The translations under genes and the position numbers were made by a program. A stretch of 22,594 nucleotides of DNA from a virus: IMG/VR virus record IMGVR_UViG_3300030060_001342, positions 1 through 22,594 of that record. One strand, given 5' to 3'. Within the stretch, counting starts at the first letter, position 1, and each line of letters opens with the position of its first letter. Of the stretch, positions 7,905 through 15,113 are shown in pieces. The notes beneath the pieces are model-generated. The model saw nothing but the letters and a program-made list of their open reading frames with translations. It had not been told where the DNA came from and did no database searches.

Positions 7905-8595
7905 AATATTAATTGAAAAATACAATGATGTTCATGTCCTGAGAGATGATATTTTGGCTGGTGGCACTAAATCTGTGCTAATGCCACACATTATTAAAGA
8001 TATGCAAGAGTATGTATATTGCAGTCCAGTGTATGGAGGTTTTCAAATAGCTTTAGCTGATTACTGTAGAAAATACCAAAAAAAGGCAACAATATTTTGT
8101 GCTGCAAGAAAAAACAAACACAGAAACACTTTAGAATGCATTGCACTAGGTGCTAATGTAATTGAGGTGCCATATGGCTACATGAGTGTTTTAGAAAGCA
8201 GAGCAAGGCAATATTGTAGCGAAAACAATGCAAAGAAAATAGTGTTTGGTGCAAACTCTGAAGAAAACATTAATATTTTATCTAAAAGGGTTACAAAGGT
8301 AATAGAAACATTAGGTGGTGAGCCTCAGGAGATTTGGTGTGCTATTGGCAGTGGTACACTTGCTAAAAGTATATTGAGGGCCACAAGCAGCAGTATTGTT
8401 AATGGTGTGCAGGTGGGTAAGGTGTATACAGAAACACATAAAAGGTTAAATGTTTATAAATACCCAAAAGGGTTTGATAAGGTTTCCAGTTATGTATCAC
8501 CCTTTCCATCTATGCCAAATTATGATTTAAAAGCATATGAGTTTTGTGTTAAATATAAACAAGGTGAAAATGTTCTATTTTGGAATGTTTTATAA
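7897..8595 (+). CDS. Short PLP fold-type II-like enzyme
   Basis: A 232-residue protein whose pattern follows the tryptophan-synthase-beta / ACC-deaminase superfamily. LRDDILAGGTK (residues 15-25) mirrors the RDD...GGNK segment that carries the Schiff-base lysine, making Lys25 the candidate. YCSPVYGGFQIALADYCRKY then KKATIF mirrors the substrate loop and helix. CIALGANVIEVP (81-92) matches the usual ALGAxV strand. IWCAIGSGTLAKSIL (146-160) mirrors the glycine loop that holds the PLP phosphate. It is about 100 residues shorter than typical members (~330) and diverges after residue 180. It lies directly upstream of the DNA methyltransferase, a pairing I believe recurs in phages, so a role in DNA modification is plausible but unproven. 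Confidence 0.6.
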   Translation: MSKILIEKYNDVHVLRDDILAGGTKSVLMPHIIKDMQEYVYCSPVYGGFQIALADYCRKYQKKATIFCAARKNKHRNTLECIALGANVIEVPYGYMSVLESRARQYCSENNAKKIVFGANSEENINILSKRVTKVIETLGGEPQEIWCAIGSGTLAKSILRATSSSIVNGVQVGKVYTETHKRLNVYKYPKGFDKVSSYVSPFPSMPNYDLKAYEFCVKYKQGENVLFWNVL

Positions 8596-8605
8596 GGAGA
8601 TTAAA

Positions 8606-9502
8606 ATGACAAATGTAGACTTATTTGGTAATGAGGTAGTGGAAAAAGGTAGTTTAAAAGATAGTTATATAGTACCACCATTTTCTATTTTGGACACAGT
8701 ACAGGGCGACTGGTTTAACAGGAAGCGAAAATGGACAACACTTGGCATACAAAGTGAATTAGGCAGAGATGCTGAGTGTGTACCAAGCAGATTTGGCAAC
8801 AGTGATGAAGAATATTTTAAAAAGTATGGCAGAAAACCTATGAGTGGTACATCAATATTTGACCCTGTGCTTTGTGAGATTATGTATAGCTGGTTTGTAA
8901 AAGAGGGTGGCAGCATTTTAGATCCCTTTGCTGGTGGCAGTGTAAGGGGTATTGTGGCTAATTATTTAGGTTATAACTATACAGGTGTTGAATTAAGGCA
9001 AGAACAGGTAGATGCAAACATGCAGCAAGGTATTGATATATTAAACCTTGAAAGTCCTGAGTGGATATGTGGCGACAGCAATCAAGTTTTAGATAAAATG
9101 GATAGGCAGTTTGATTTTGTGTTTAGTTGCCCTCCCTACTATGATTTAGAGGTGTACTGTGATGACCCTAATGATTTGAGCAATATGTCTTATAATGAGT
9201 TTAATGAGGTTTATGAGTCAATTATATATAAATCTTGTAAGTTATTAAGAAACAATAGCTTTGCCTGTTTTGTTGTGGGTAATTGTAGGGATAAAAATGG
9301 TTATTTAATGGATCTTGTAGGCAATACTATTAGAGCATTTGAAAAATCAGGACTAAGATTTTACAATGACATAGTTTTAAAAAATGCTTATGGCACTGCG
9401 ATGCTTAGAGCGTCAAATACAATGACATATAAAAAAGTTGTTAAAGTGCATCAAAATGTGTTAGTTTTTTGTAAAGGTAATCCTAAAAGTTTTATAGGTT
9501 AA
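8606..9502 (+). CDS. DNA amino-methyltransferase (N6-adenine or N4-cytosine)
   Basis: A 298-residue protein started at ATG 8606 behind AAGGAG (8594-8599); the longer frame from 8537 adds 23 residues lying inside the previous gene and is unlikely. SAM-binding motif I is ILDPFAGGSVRG (DPFAGGS at 106-112) with Glu129 in YTGVEL as the probable ribose ligand. The catalytic motif IV is FSCPPYYDLEVY (CPPY at 175-178). The motif order I then IV, and blocks such as GTSIFDPVLCEIMYSWF and HQNVLVFCKG, match a methyltransferase type common in phages and sometimes fused to ParB-like domains. No restriction partner is present. It probably protects phage DNA from host nucleases or prepares bases for further modification. 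The target base cannot be read off. Confidence 0.85.
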   Translation: MTNVDLFGNEVVEKGSLKDSYIVPPFSILDTVQGDWFNRKRKWTTLGIQSELGRDAECVPSRFGNSDEEYFKKYGRKPMSGTSIFDPVLCEIMYSWFVKEGGSILDPFAGGSVRGIVANYLGYNYTGVELRQEQVDANMQQGIDILNLESPEWICGDSNQVLDKMDRQFDFVFSCPPYYDLEVYCDDPNDLSNMSYNEFNEVYESIIYKSCKLLRNNSFACFVVGNCRDKNGYLMDLVGNTIRAFEKSGLRFYNDIVLKNAYGTAMLRASNTMTYKKVVKVHQNVLVFCKGNPKSFIG

Positions 9503-9527
9503 GGCTAAAGGTAAAAGGAGATTAAAA

Positions 9528-10325
9528 ATGGCAAAGAGGTATTTAGAGAGCCAGTTGTGGGATAAAAGCTGGTTTAGAAAATTACACCCTAAATTAAAAT
9601 TGTTTTATTATTACATGATTAGCAAATGTAACCATGCAGGAGTATGGTCTGATGTTGATTTAGAACTTGCAGAGTTTCAAATAGGTATGACTATTGATGA
9701 AAAAGAAATACTAAAAGAACTAAAAGACCACATACATGTTATAAAGGCCAATGTGTGGTATATACACAAATTTGTTAAATTCCAGTATGGAGAGTTAAAT
9801 CCTAATGTAAGAGCTCATGCTAGTGTTATTAAAATATTAAAGGAAAACAAATTAAAGGTTAGTAAAGGGTTAGTTAAGGGTTTACCACACCTTAAAGACA
9901 AAGATCAATATAAATATAAAGATAAGGTTAAGAATAAAGAAAAGGAGAATAATGTGGAGTTTGATGAGATACTAGACATAAAACAGGATGAAAATAAGTT
10001 TGAAATTAGAAGGATTAAGTTTATAAATGAGCTTAATAAAGAGTTTCATAAAAAATATACAAAAGAGCTTAGAAAAGCATTTTTTGAATACTGGACAGAG
10101 CCAAACAAGAGTAAAACCAAAATGAGGTTTGAGCTAGAAAAAACATGGGATACTGGCAGAAGATTGGCTAGGTGGGCAAATAACTCTTTTAATAAAGAAC
10201 AAGATATTAGAAGTTATGATAGTGACGTTGAACTGAAAAAGACTGAAAAATTAAAAGAACAAATGGAACAGGTAGCTAAAGATGCAGCAAATCCTGAAGA
10301 AGTTAAGAAAATTTTAGGAGTATAA
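9528..10325 (+). CDS. Replication initiator/helicase-loader-like protein
   Basis: A 265-residue protein with the same leader-type ribosome site (AGGAGATTAAAAATG) as the genes at 5705 and 8606. Residues 1-95 look like the winged-helix N-terminus of phage replisome organisers (SWFRKLHPKLKLFYYYMISK, then the short-residue block AGVWSDVDLELAEFQIG). A charged Lys/Asp/Glu linker follows at ~120-150. A C-terminal block, FFEYWTEPNKSKTKMRFELE then KTWDTGRRLARWANN, is a pattern I know from phage replication proteins. Such proteins bind the origin and recruit the host or phage helicase. No phage helicase or polymerase is visible in this window, so host replication enzymes or genes outside would be needed. 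Confidence 0.65.
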   Translation: MAKRYLESQLWDKSWFRKLHPKLKLFYYYMISKCNHAGVWSDVDLELAEFQIGMTIDEKEILKELKDHIHVIKANVWYIHKFVKFQYGELNPNVRAHASVIKILKENKLKVSKGLVKGLPHLKDKDQYKYKDKVKNKEKENNVEFDEILDIKQDENKFEIRRIKFINELNKEFHKKYTKELRKAFFEYWTEPNKSKTKMRFELEKTWDTGRRLARWANNSFNKEQDIRSYDSDVELKKTEKLKEQMEQVAKDAANPEEVKKILGV

Positions 10326-10327
10326 GT

Positions 10328-10381
10328 ATGAGGGGAGCAACCTTAACCTATCTCAAATCCCTACACTCTCAAAGGGTTTGA
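10328..10381 (+). CDS. Possible 17-residue leader peptide
   Basis: ATG 10328 has AGGAG at 10316-10320, 7 bases upstream, inside the end of the initiator gene. The frame encodes MRGATLTYLKSLHSQRV and stops at TGA 10379-10381, six bases before the ATG of the zinc-ribbon ORF. The peptide reads through the left arm of a 10-bp inverted repeat and into an inner hairpin, so its translation would open both. I read it as a regulatory leader rather than a functional protein. It is too short to be sure of. Confidence 0.35.
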   Translation: MRGATLTYLKSLHSQRV

Positions 10382-10397
10382 TCTCCATGCTCCCCTC
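10330..10397 (+). promoter_or_regulatory. Nested inverted repeat over the start of the zinc-ribbon ORF
   Basis: A perfect 10-bp outer stem GAGGGGAGCA / TGCTCCCCTC pairs 10330-10339 with 10388-10397. Inside it, 10353-10362 can pair with 10373-10381 (TCAAA, bulged T, CCCT against AGGG, TTTGA). The right side of the inner stem includes the only Shine-Dalgarno-like bases (AAGGG) of the zinc-ribbon ORF, and the outer stem abuts its ATG at 10387. This G+C-rich stem stands out in A+T-rich DNA. It could gate translation, slow transcription, or be a DNA-level site such as an origin or packaging signal. Confidence 0.5.
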
Positions 10398-10563
10398 TGC
10401 AAAAATTAAATGCAATAAATGTAAAACTCTAAAAGATAGGAGTGAGTTTTATAAAATATTTTCAGGGTACATGCAAAAGAACTGTAAGTCCTGTGTGGCA
10501 AAAATTAATAAGGAGAAACAGATTGAGCTCAAAAGAAGAAAAAATACATACAAAATCTTCTAG
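10387..10563 (+). CDS. Small zinc-ribbon protein (treble-clef-like CxxC pair)
   Basis: A 58-residue frame from ATG 10387; the alternative TTG at 10378 lies inside the hairpin and is less likely. Cys9/Cys12 (CNKC) and Cys33/Cys36 (CKSC) frame the segment KTLKDRSEFYKIFSGYMQ. This pattern is familiar as the zinc-binding module found in front of HNH or recombination-endonuclease VII domains, but here it stands alone with a basic tail of ~20 residues. The ribosome site is poor and buried in the upstream hairpin. Its last 41 bases overlap the resolvase gene in another frame. It may be an accessory DNA-binding protein. Confidence 0.5.
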   Translation: MLPSAKIKCNKCKTLKDRSEFYKIFSGYMQKNCKSCVAKINKEKQIELKRRKNTYKIF

Positions 10564-10918
10564 CAACTGGGAAACTATAGAAATCAAAGACAGGGTATAT
10601 AGTAGAAATAAAATAGATAGAATGCATTGGTCTGCAAAAAGGAAACTAAAAAAACAATATCAATTACTAATCAGGAACCAAATAAGGTTAAGTGGTTACA
10701 AACCTGCTGAAACAAAATACAAGCTAAGTATTAACTGTTATGTTCCAAGATTAATGGATATTGATAACTTATGGGGTGGCCTAAAACAATTTATTGATGC
10801 ACTTACAACTGAAAAGTTTATTTATGATGATAGCAATAAATGGTTAGAAATAAAGCAGATAAAACAATTTAAAAACAAAGAACCAAAAATTTTAGTAGAA
10901 AGAAAGGCTGTACTATAG
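10523..10918 (+). CDS. rusA: RusA-type Holliday junction resolvase
   Basis: About 131 residues if translation begins at TTG 10523, which has AGGAG at 10511-10515, 7 bases upstream. The frame is open from 10442 but has no ATG until residue ~61 of that frame, in the middle of the domain, so a non-ATG start is needed. The fold signature is clear: SRNKIDRMHWSAKRKLKK near the N-terminus and, later, LMDIDNLWGGLKQFIDAL followed by KFIYDDS. This supplies the conserved Asp set (two in DID, one in the IYDDS strand) that binds metal in RusA. The usual length is ~120 residues. It cuts four-way junctions before packaging; the small terminase gene follows 13 bases later. Confidence 0.82.
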   Translation: MSSKEEKIHTKSSSNWETIEIKDRVYSRNKIDRMHWSAKRKLKKQYQLLIRNQIRLSGYKPAETKYKLSINCYVPRLMDIDNLWGGLKQFIDALTTEKFIYDDSNKWLEIKQIKQFKNKEPKILVERKAVL

Positions 10919-10931
10919 TTAAAATAAACCA

Positions 10932-11306
10932 ATGACACAAGCAAAAAAAAATAAAACACAAACTGCACAAATTGCACAAAAAACAGATAAAAAGAAAAAA
11001 GACTTTCTAAAAGCATTAAGAAATAATTTAGGTCATATAACTAATGCATGTGTGGCTGCTAACATTAGCAGAAGAACATATTATGAGTGGATAGAAAAAG
11101 ATGATGACTTTAGAGAAGATGTAAGTCATGTGCAGGAGTCTTTGCTAGATCTTGCAGAAAGTAAATTGCTAGAAAACATAGAAAGCAATGAAAATGTGGC
11201 TATTATATTTTATTTAAAAACTAAAGGCAAAAAAAGAGGTTATATAGAAAAGCAGGAGGTTGATATAAATAAACCTTTTGAGGAAGTATCTTTTGATGAA
11301 CTCTAA
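10932..11306 (+). CDS. terS: Terminase small subunit
   Basis: A 124-residue protein directly upstream of the large terminase gene and overlapping it by 11 bases. After a Lys/Gln/Thr-rich N-terminus, residues ~25-60 carry the helix-turn-helix usual for small terminases, LGHITNACVAANISRRTYYE then WIEKDDDFRE, followed by a helical oligomerisation region (VQESLLDLAESKLLENIE) and the segment FYLKTKGKKRGY. It should recognise the packaging site and hand DNA to the large subunit. There is no obvious Shine-Dalgarno before ATG 10932, which is unusual in this window; reinitiation after the resolvase gene may help. Confidence 0.8.
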   Translation: MTQAKKNKTQTAQIAQKTDKKKKDFLKALRNNLGHITNACVAANISRRTYYEWIEKDDDFREDVSHVQESLLDLAESKLLENIESNENVAIIFYLKTKGKKRGYIEKQEVDINKPFEEVSFDEL

Positions 11307-12585
11307 CACCTTAAGGCTACATAAATCAGATTATTTTCCACACCAGTGGGAGTTTTTAAAAAGTGGCATGATTGGTAAAAACAAAGACAAGTCAGTCACA
11401 GGATTTATTGGTGGAATGGGTTCAGGGAAAACACACTCATTTATAGCAAAAACAGCACTAAATCATTTCTTTAGAAAAAACAAAGATGGTATTAGCAATG
11501 GATGGATCATTTATCCAACCTATGCACTAGCAGAGGAAGTGTTTGTGCCTAAGTTTTTAGAGATATTAGAAAAGAAAAACATAGCATATGATTATAATAT
11601 TTCAAAACATACTATTAAAAGTGTGTATGGTAATATAAGAATCTTCCAAATGGTAAAACCACAATCAATAATTGGAGTGAGCCTCAGCTACTGTGGATTT
11701 GATGAATTTGATGTCAGTAGTTATAAGTATTGTGAAACAGCATTTAATAAAGCTATTGGTAGAATGAGGGATTGCGAAAATCCTGAAATATATATTACAT
11801 CAACTCCTGAGGGTTTTAAGTTTAGTTGGGAGTTATTTGAGGGTGACAGAAAAGATGATAGCAAGTTTTATGTTAAGGGCAGAACAAAAGATAACTTTTA
11901 TTTACCACAAACATATATTAAATTACTGGAACAAAATTATGACAGTAAACTATTAAAGGCATACTCTGAAGGTGAATGGGTTAATATACAGCAAGGACAA
12001 ACCTACTATCAATTCGACAGAGATACCAACATTCAAAAGGTACAATACAACAGATCCTTGCCTGTTAGAATGGGAATTGATTGGAATGTTTCGCCTGAAT
12101 GTGCTGTCTTATGGCAATACTACAAAGAACAACCCCAAATAAGAGTTTTTGACTGTGTATCATTAACACATGCAGGTGCAGGTGATTTACTTACAGAAAG
12201 AATGGTAAAAACAGTTAAAAATAAGTACCCAAATAATGAATATATTGCATATCCTGATGCAACAGGACATAGCAGGGGAACATCAGCCATGTATTCAGAT
12301 ATTGACCTCTTGATTCAAGGTGGGTTTAAAGTTAAGGCTTTAAAGAAAAACCCACTGGTCATTGATAGGGTAAATGCAGTTAATAAGGCATTAGATGGTA
12401 ATTTAGTTATAGACCCTAACTGCAAAGAGCTTATTAATGACCTTGAAAAAACTTCTAATAAAGAAGGTACAAGAGAAATAGACAAAACTAACAACAGTCT
12501 TACACATATGTCTGATGCATTAGGTTATGCAGTTCATTGGGAACTACCAATAATGAAACCAACATTGGGGAGTATTAAAAGATGA
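11296..12585 (+). CDS. terL: Terminase large subunit (packaging ATPase and nuclease)
   Basis: A 429-residue protein started at ATG 11296 with AGGAAG at 11281-11286; the upstream TTG at 11278 is less likely. The ATPase carries Walker A GGMGSGKT (residues 39-46), Walker B YCGFDEFD (Asp136-Glu137) and the coupling motif TSTPEG. The RNase H-like nuclease shows acidic residues in the expected order: Asp262 (MGIDWN), Asp321 (YPDATGHS) and Asp407 (HMSDALGYA). It powers DNA into the procapsid through the portal and cuts the concatemer. The length is typical for siphophages. Its stop overlaps the portal start by ATGA. Confidence 0.95.
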   Translation: MNSNTLRLHKSDYFPHQWEFLKSGMIGKNKDKSVTGFIGGMGSGKTHSFIAKTALNHFFRKNKDGISNGWIIYPTYALAEEVFVPKFLEILEKKNIAYDYNISKHTIKSVYGNIRIFQMVKPQSIIGVSLSYCGFDEFDVSSYKYCETAFNKAIGRMRDCENPEIYITSTPEGFKFSWELFEGDRKDDSKFYVKGRTKDNFYLPQTYIKLLEQNYDSKLLKAYSEGEWVNIQQGQTYYQFDRDTNIQKVQYNRSLPVRMGIDWNVSPECAVLWQYYKEQPQIRVFDCVSLTHAGAGDLLTERMVKTVKNKYPNNEYIAYPDATGHSRGTSAMYSDIDLLIQGGFKVKALKKNPLVIDRVNAVNKALDGNLVIDPNCKELINDLEKTSNKEGTREIDKTNNSLTHMSDALGYAVHWELPIMKPTLGSIKR

Positions 12586-13943
12586 TACCAAACACAAGCG
12601 AATTATTAGTATTAAATGCTAAGTATGATGCTAGGCAACAAGTAAAAAATGAGTGGAAAAGACAAAGGCTAGATGCATTAGAGTATTATATGGGCAGGAG
12701 TTTGCCCTACACAATGAGTTATTTTGATGAGTCCTTATTTGAAAAAGTGCCACCATCAAACATTAATGTAACAAAAAGAATTATTGACAGGGTATCATTA
12801 GTATATATGAAGCCACCAAAAAGGATATACACAAAAGAAGAAACCCCACTGCTGTTTCACCAAAAAGATTTTAAACTGCAAAGGCTAGAAAGAATGACAA
12901 ACTTGCTTGATGCAGTTTTATTAAAACCCTGCATTAGGTACAACCATGACAATGAGGCTAGAATAGAATATGATATAATATGGGACTATGAACCTATGTT
13001 TGGCGATGATCCTCTTACACCTACAGCTTTTACATACCCAATTGCAGTGAAAGATACTGTTATAGATAATACACCAGAAATGCATGTTTACTGGGACAAA
13101 GATAACACATTTACATTTGACAACAATGGTAAGATTTATACAAATCCTGACAACCCTGATATGTTAAACCCATATGGGGTCTTACCATTTGTTGAGTGCT
13201 ACAGGGAGGGTAAACCTGAGTCAAGTTATTTGGACACAAATGCTTCAAGCGATTTAATTCAAACTAATACACTTATAAATGTAGCTGAAACTAACAAGGC
13301 AGCCAATATTATGTTTCAGTCCTTTGGTTATATATACATTAATGGTAGCCAGTTAGAAAAAGATGAACTAGATATAGGGCCTGATAAAATTAGTTTTCTA
13401 GGCATAGATGGTACTATGAATTTAGTATCGCCACCTGACACAGTTGAAACTATAACAAATGCAATTACAACATCTTATAAAATGTTGGCACAAAACTACC
13501 ACATAGATGTGAGCTTTGTTGAAGGCACAACAGCACAATCAGGTGTTGCAATTAAACTCAGAAACCAAGAGCTCACTGATGAAAGAGTAAGCGATGTTGT
13601 AAGGTGGCAGGATTTCGAGCAACAACTGTTTGAATTGGAAAGAAGGATGATAGCTGTAGATTTAGGCCAAGATGCAGGTGAGCTAGATAGTATTGATTAT
13701 CAGGAAAATGTTGAAATATTATCTGACAAAGAGCAAAGAGAAAAATGGGACTGGGAATTAGCTAATGGCCTTATAGACAGGGTAGATATATTAATGCAAA
13801 GAGATCCTGACAGGTTTCCTGATAGGGACACTGCTGAGGATTATTTGTTTGAAAGAAGCACAGATGTTATAGAAGATGATGATGAAGATGATGAAGATAA
13901 TAATAACAATTCATTGTTATCACAATTAACTAAACCTGTATAG
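12582..13943 (+). CDS. Portal protein
   Basis: A 453-residue protein immediately after the large terminase, overlapping by 4 bases. Length, position and features fit the SPP1/HK97-type portal: an N-terminal region with KRIIDRVSLVYMKPPKRIY, a central beta region, and the helix-rich part with QNYHIDVSFVEGTTAQSGVA and IKLRNQELTDERVSDV typical of portal stem and clip helices. The C-terminus has an Asp/Glu run (EDDDEDDEDNNNN) before the end. Twelve copies would form the DNA entry ring and the head-tail joint. I see no frame problem. Confidence 0.88.
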   Translation: MIPNTSELLVLNAKYDARQQVKNEWKRQRLDALEYYMGRSLPYTMSYFDESLFEKVPPSNINVTKRIIDRVSLVYMKPPKRIYTKEETPLLFHQKDFKLQRLERMTNLLDAVLLKPCIRYNHDNEARIEYDIIWDYEPMFGDDPLTPTAFTYPIAVKDTVIDNTPEMHVYWDKDNTFTFDNNGKIYTNPDNPDMLNPYGVLPFVECYREGKPESSYLDTNASSDLIQTNTLINVAETNKAANIMFQSFGYIYINGSQLEKDELDIGPDKISFLGIDGTMNLVSPPDTVETITNAITTSYKMLAQNYHIDVSFVEGTTAQSGVAIKLRNQELTDERVSDVVRWQDFEQQLFELERRMIAVDLGQDAGELDSIDYQENVEILSDKEQREKWDWELANGLIDRVDILMQRDPDRFPDRDTAEDYLFERSTDVIEDDDEDDEDNNNNSLLSQLTKPV

Positions 13944-13951
13944 GAGGGTAT

Positions 13952-14074
13952 ATGCCTAAGAAAGTAAGTTGGCTCTATGGTGGTAAAAGATATTATGGTA
14001 CACTTATAAGAGAAACTAAAACACATAAATTTGCAAGAACTGCTAGTGGTAAAACTAAAAAGATAAAAAAGTAA
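13952..14074 (+). CDS. 40-residue basic protein in the head module
   Basis: ATG 13952 has an excellent Shine-Dalgarno (TAGGAGGG, 13941-13948) and the stop overlaps the next start (TAATG), so this short frame is very probably translated. The product has about one third Lys/Arg, two aromatic patches (WLYGGKRYYG) and a Lys-rich end (GKTKKIKK). No family is recognised. Small basic proteins in this position may bind DNA or scaffold during head assembly. Confidence 0.65.
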   Translation: MPKKVSWLYGGKRYYGTLIRETKTHKFARTASGKTKKIKK

Positions 14075-14370
14075 TGGCTGAATATCAAGGAAGAAAAGTT
14101 ACACTAGACAAACCTAGAAGAATACAGAAAGGTGACACTGGATATGGTAAAAGCAAGTTTGAGGTATTTGTCAAGGATGGTGAAAGAGTTAAGAGAGTTC
14201 CTTTTGGATCACCTACTATGAGCATAAAAAGACAATCACCTAAAAATAGAAAGAGTTTTAGAGCAAGATTTAAGTGCGATAAAAACCCACCCAAAGACAA
14301 AACAAAAGCAAGATATTGGTCATGCAAAATGTGGCAATCAGGCAAATCAGTATCAGATATGTTAAAATAA
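14074..14370 (+). CDS. Small basic conserved phage protein
   Basis: A 98-residue, strongly basic protein between the portal and the minor head protein, coupled to both by TAATG overlaps. The C-terminal half, KRQSPKNRKSFRARFKCDKN then KTKARYWSCKMW, is a block I recall from small head-module proteins of marine phages. It has Cys residues spaced as possible zinc ligands. The N-terminal part (VTLDKPRRIQKGDTGYGKSK, then FEVFVKDG) looks like a short beta domain. Its function is unknown to me; a DNA-binding or capsid-associated role is likely from charge and context. Confidence 0.65.
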   Translation: MAEYQGRKVTLDKPRRIQKGDTGYGKSKFEVFVKDGERVKRVPFGSPTMSIKRQSPKNRKSFRARFKCDKNPPKDKTKARYWSCKMWQSGKSVSDMLK

Positions 14371-15113
14371 TGTCTGACCAGCAATTTATAGAGAAAAACT
14401 CTGCACAAATAACTAAAATACTTATGCAAGTACAGGAAAAAACAATTGCAGAGTTGTTTGCATTGAAAGGTAATTTAGAGGCACAAGAGTTTGTAAGGCT
14501 AATAGAAGGCCTAGATATTAAGCAAATAGTTAATGCAAAGTCTGCTAATGCTATAGCACTACATGTAGCTGGACATTCTACAATGCTTGAAAGTATAGAA
14601 GGTTTTGCTGATATAGCTGAAGAAACATTACAGGCCCTTGTTAGGTTTAATGCTGAATCCCTTATAAATGATATAGATAACATAGCTGTGAACATAAAAA
14701 AGGAAGTTATAAAAGGTGCAATAGCTGGTGTAGGTAGAAATGGAGTACTGCAAGAGCTTAGGAAATTAACCAACATGTCAGAAGCACAAATGAAAACAAT
14801 AATAGACACAGGCATGAATGAGTATAGCAGGTCAGTAACAAGAATTATGATGGATGAGATGCCTGATGATACTAAATATGTATATATAGGCCCTACAGAT
14901 GAAAAAACTAGGGTGGAATGTTTAGAGATGGTTGCATCAGGAGAACAAACATTAGAGCAAATAAATGTTTTTTCAAAACAGTATGGCAGAGATGTTTTAA
15001 TAAATGGTGGTGGCTATAATTGCAGACATAAATGGGAAATAGCTGTGCAAGATAAGTTTGGGCATGATCCAAAAGGTGCTAAAAGGAGATTAAATGAAAA
15101 AGAAAGGGCCTGA
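14370..15113 (+). CDS. Minor head protein, phage Mu gpF-like
   Basis: A 247-residue protein starting at the TAATG overlap; the ATG at 14316 would add 18 residues inside the previous gene and is rejected. Residues 1-150 are helical. The C-terminal ~80 residues have the gpF-like signature: KYVYIGPTDEKTRVECLEMV, then a glycine-rich loop and INGGGYNCRHKWEIAV, with the paired Cys and the CRHxW motif. Such proteins sit at the portal vertex and enter the head early in assembly; in some phages they are ejected with the DNA. The position right after the portal agrees. The end overlaps the next start by 20 bases. Confidence 0.78.
   Translation: MSDQQFIEKNSAQITKILMQVQEKTIAELFALKGNLEAQEFVRLIEGLDIKQIVNAKSANAIALHVAGHSTMLESIEGFADIAEETLQALVRFNAESLINDIDNIAVNIKKEVIKGAIAGVGRNGVLQELRKLTNMSEAQMKTIIDTGMNEYSRSVTRIMMDEMPDDTKYVYIGPTDEKTRVECLEMVASGEQTLEQINVFSKQYGRDVLINGGGYNCRHKWEIAVQDKFGHDPKGAKRRLNEKERA

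Noticed and set aside
8537-8605. Upstream in-frame start for the methyltransferase
   Set aside because: It lies within the PLP-like gene without a ribosome site, while ATG 8606 has a strong one and gives the usual N-terminus.
14316-14369. Upstream in-frame start for the minor head protein
   Set aside because: It would add 18 residues encoded inside the preceding basic-protein gene; the TAATG-coupled ATG at 14370 matches the pattern of its neighbours.
14270-14815. Antisense frame of 181 codons opposite the minor head gene
   Set aside because: It overlaps two well-supported sense genes, is Cys/Ser/Ile-rich in the way shadow frames of A+T-rich genes are, and lacks initiation signals.
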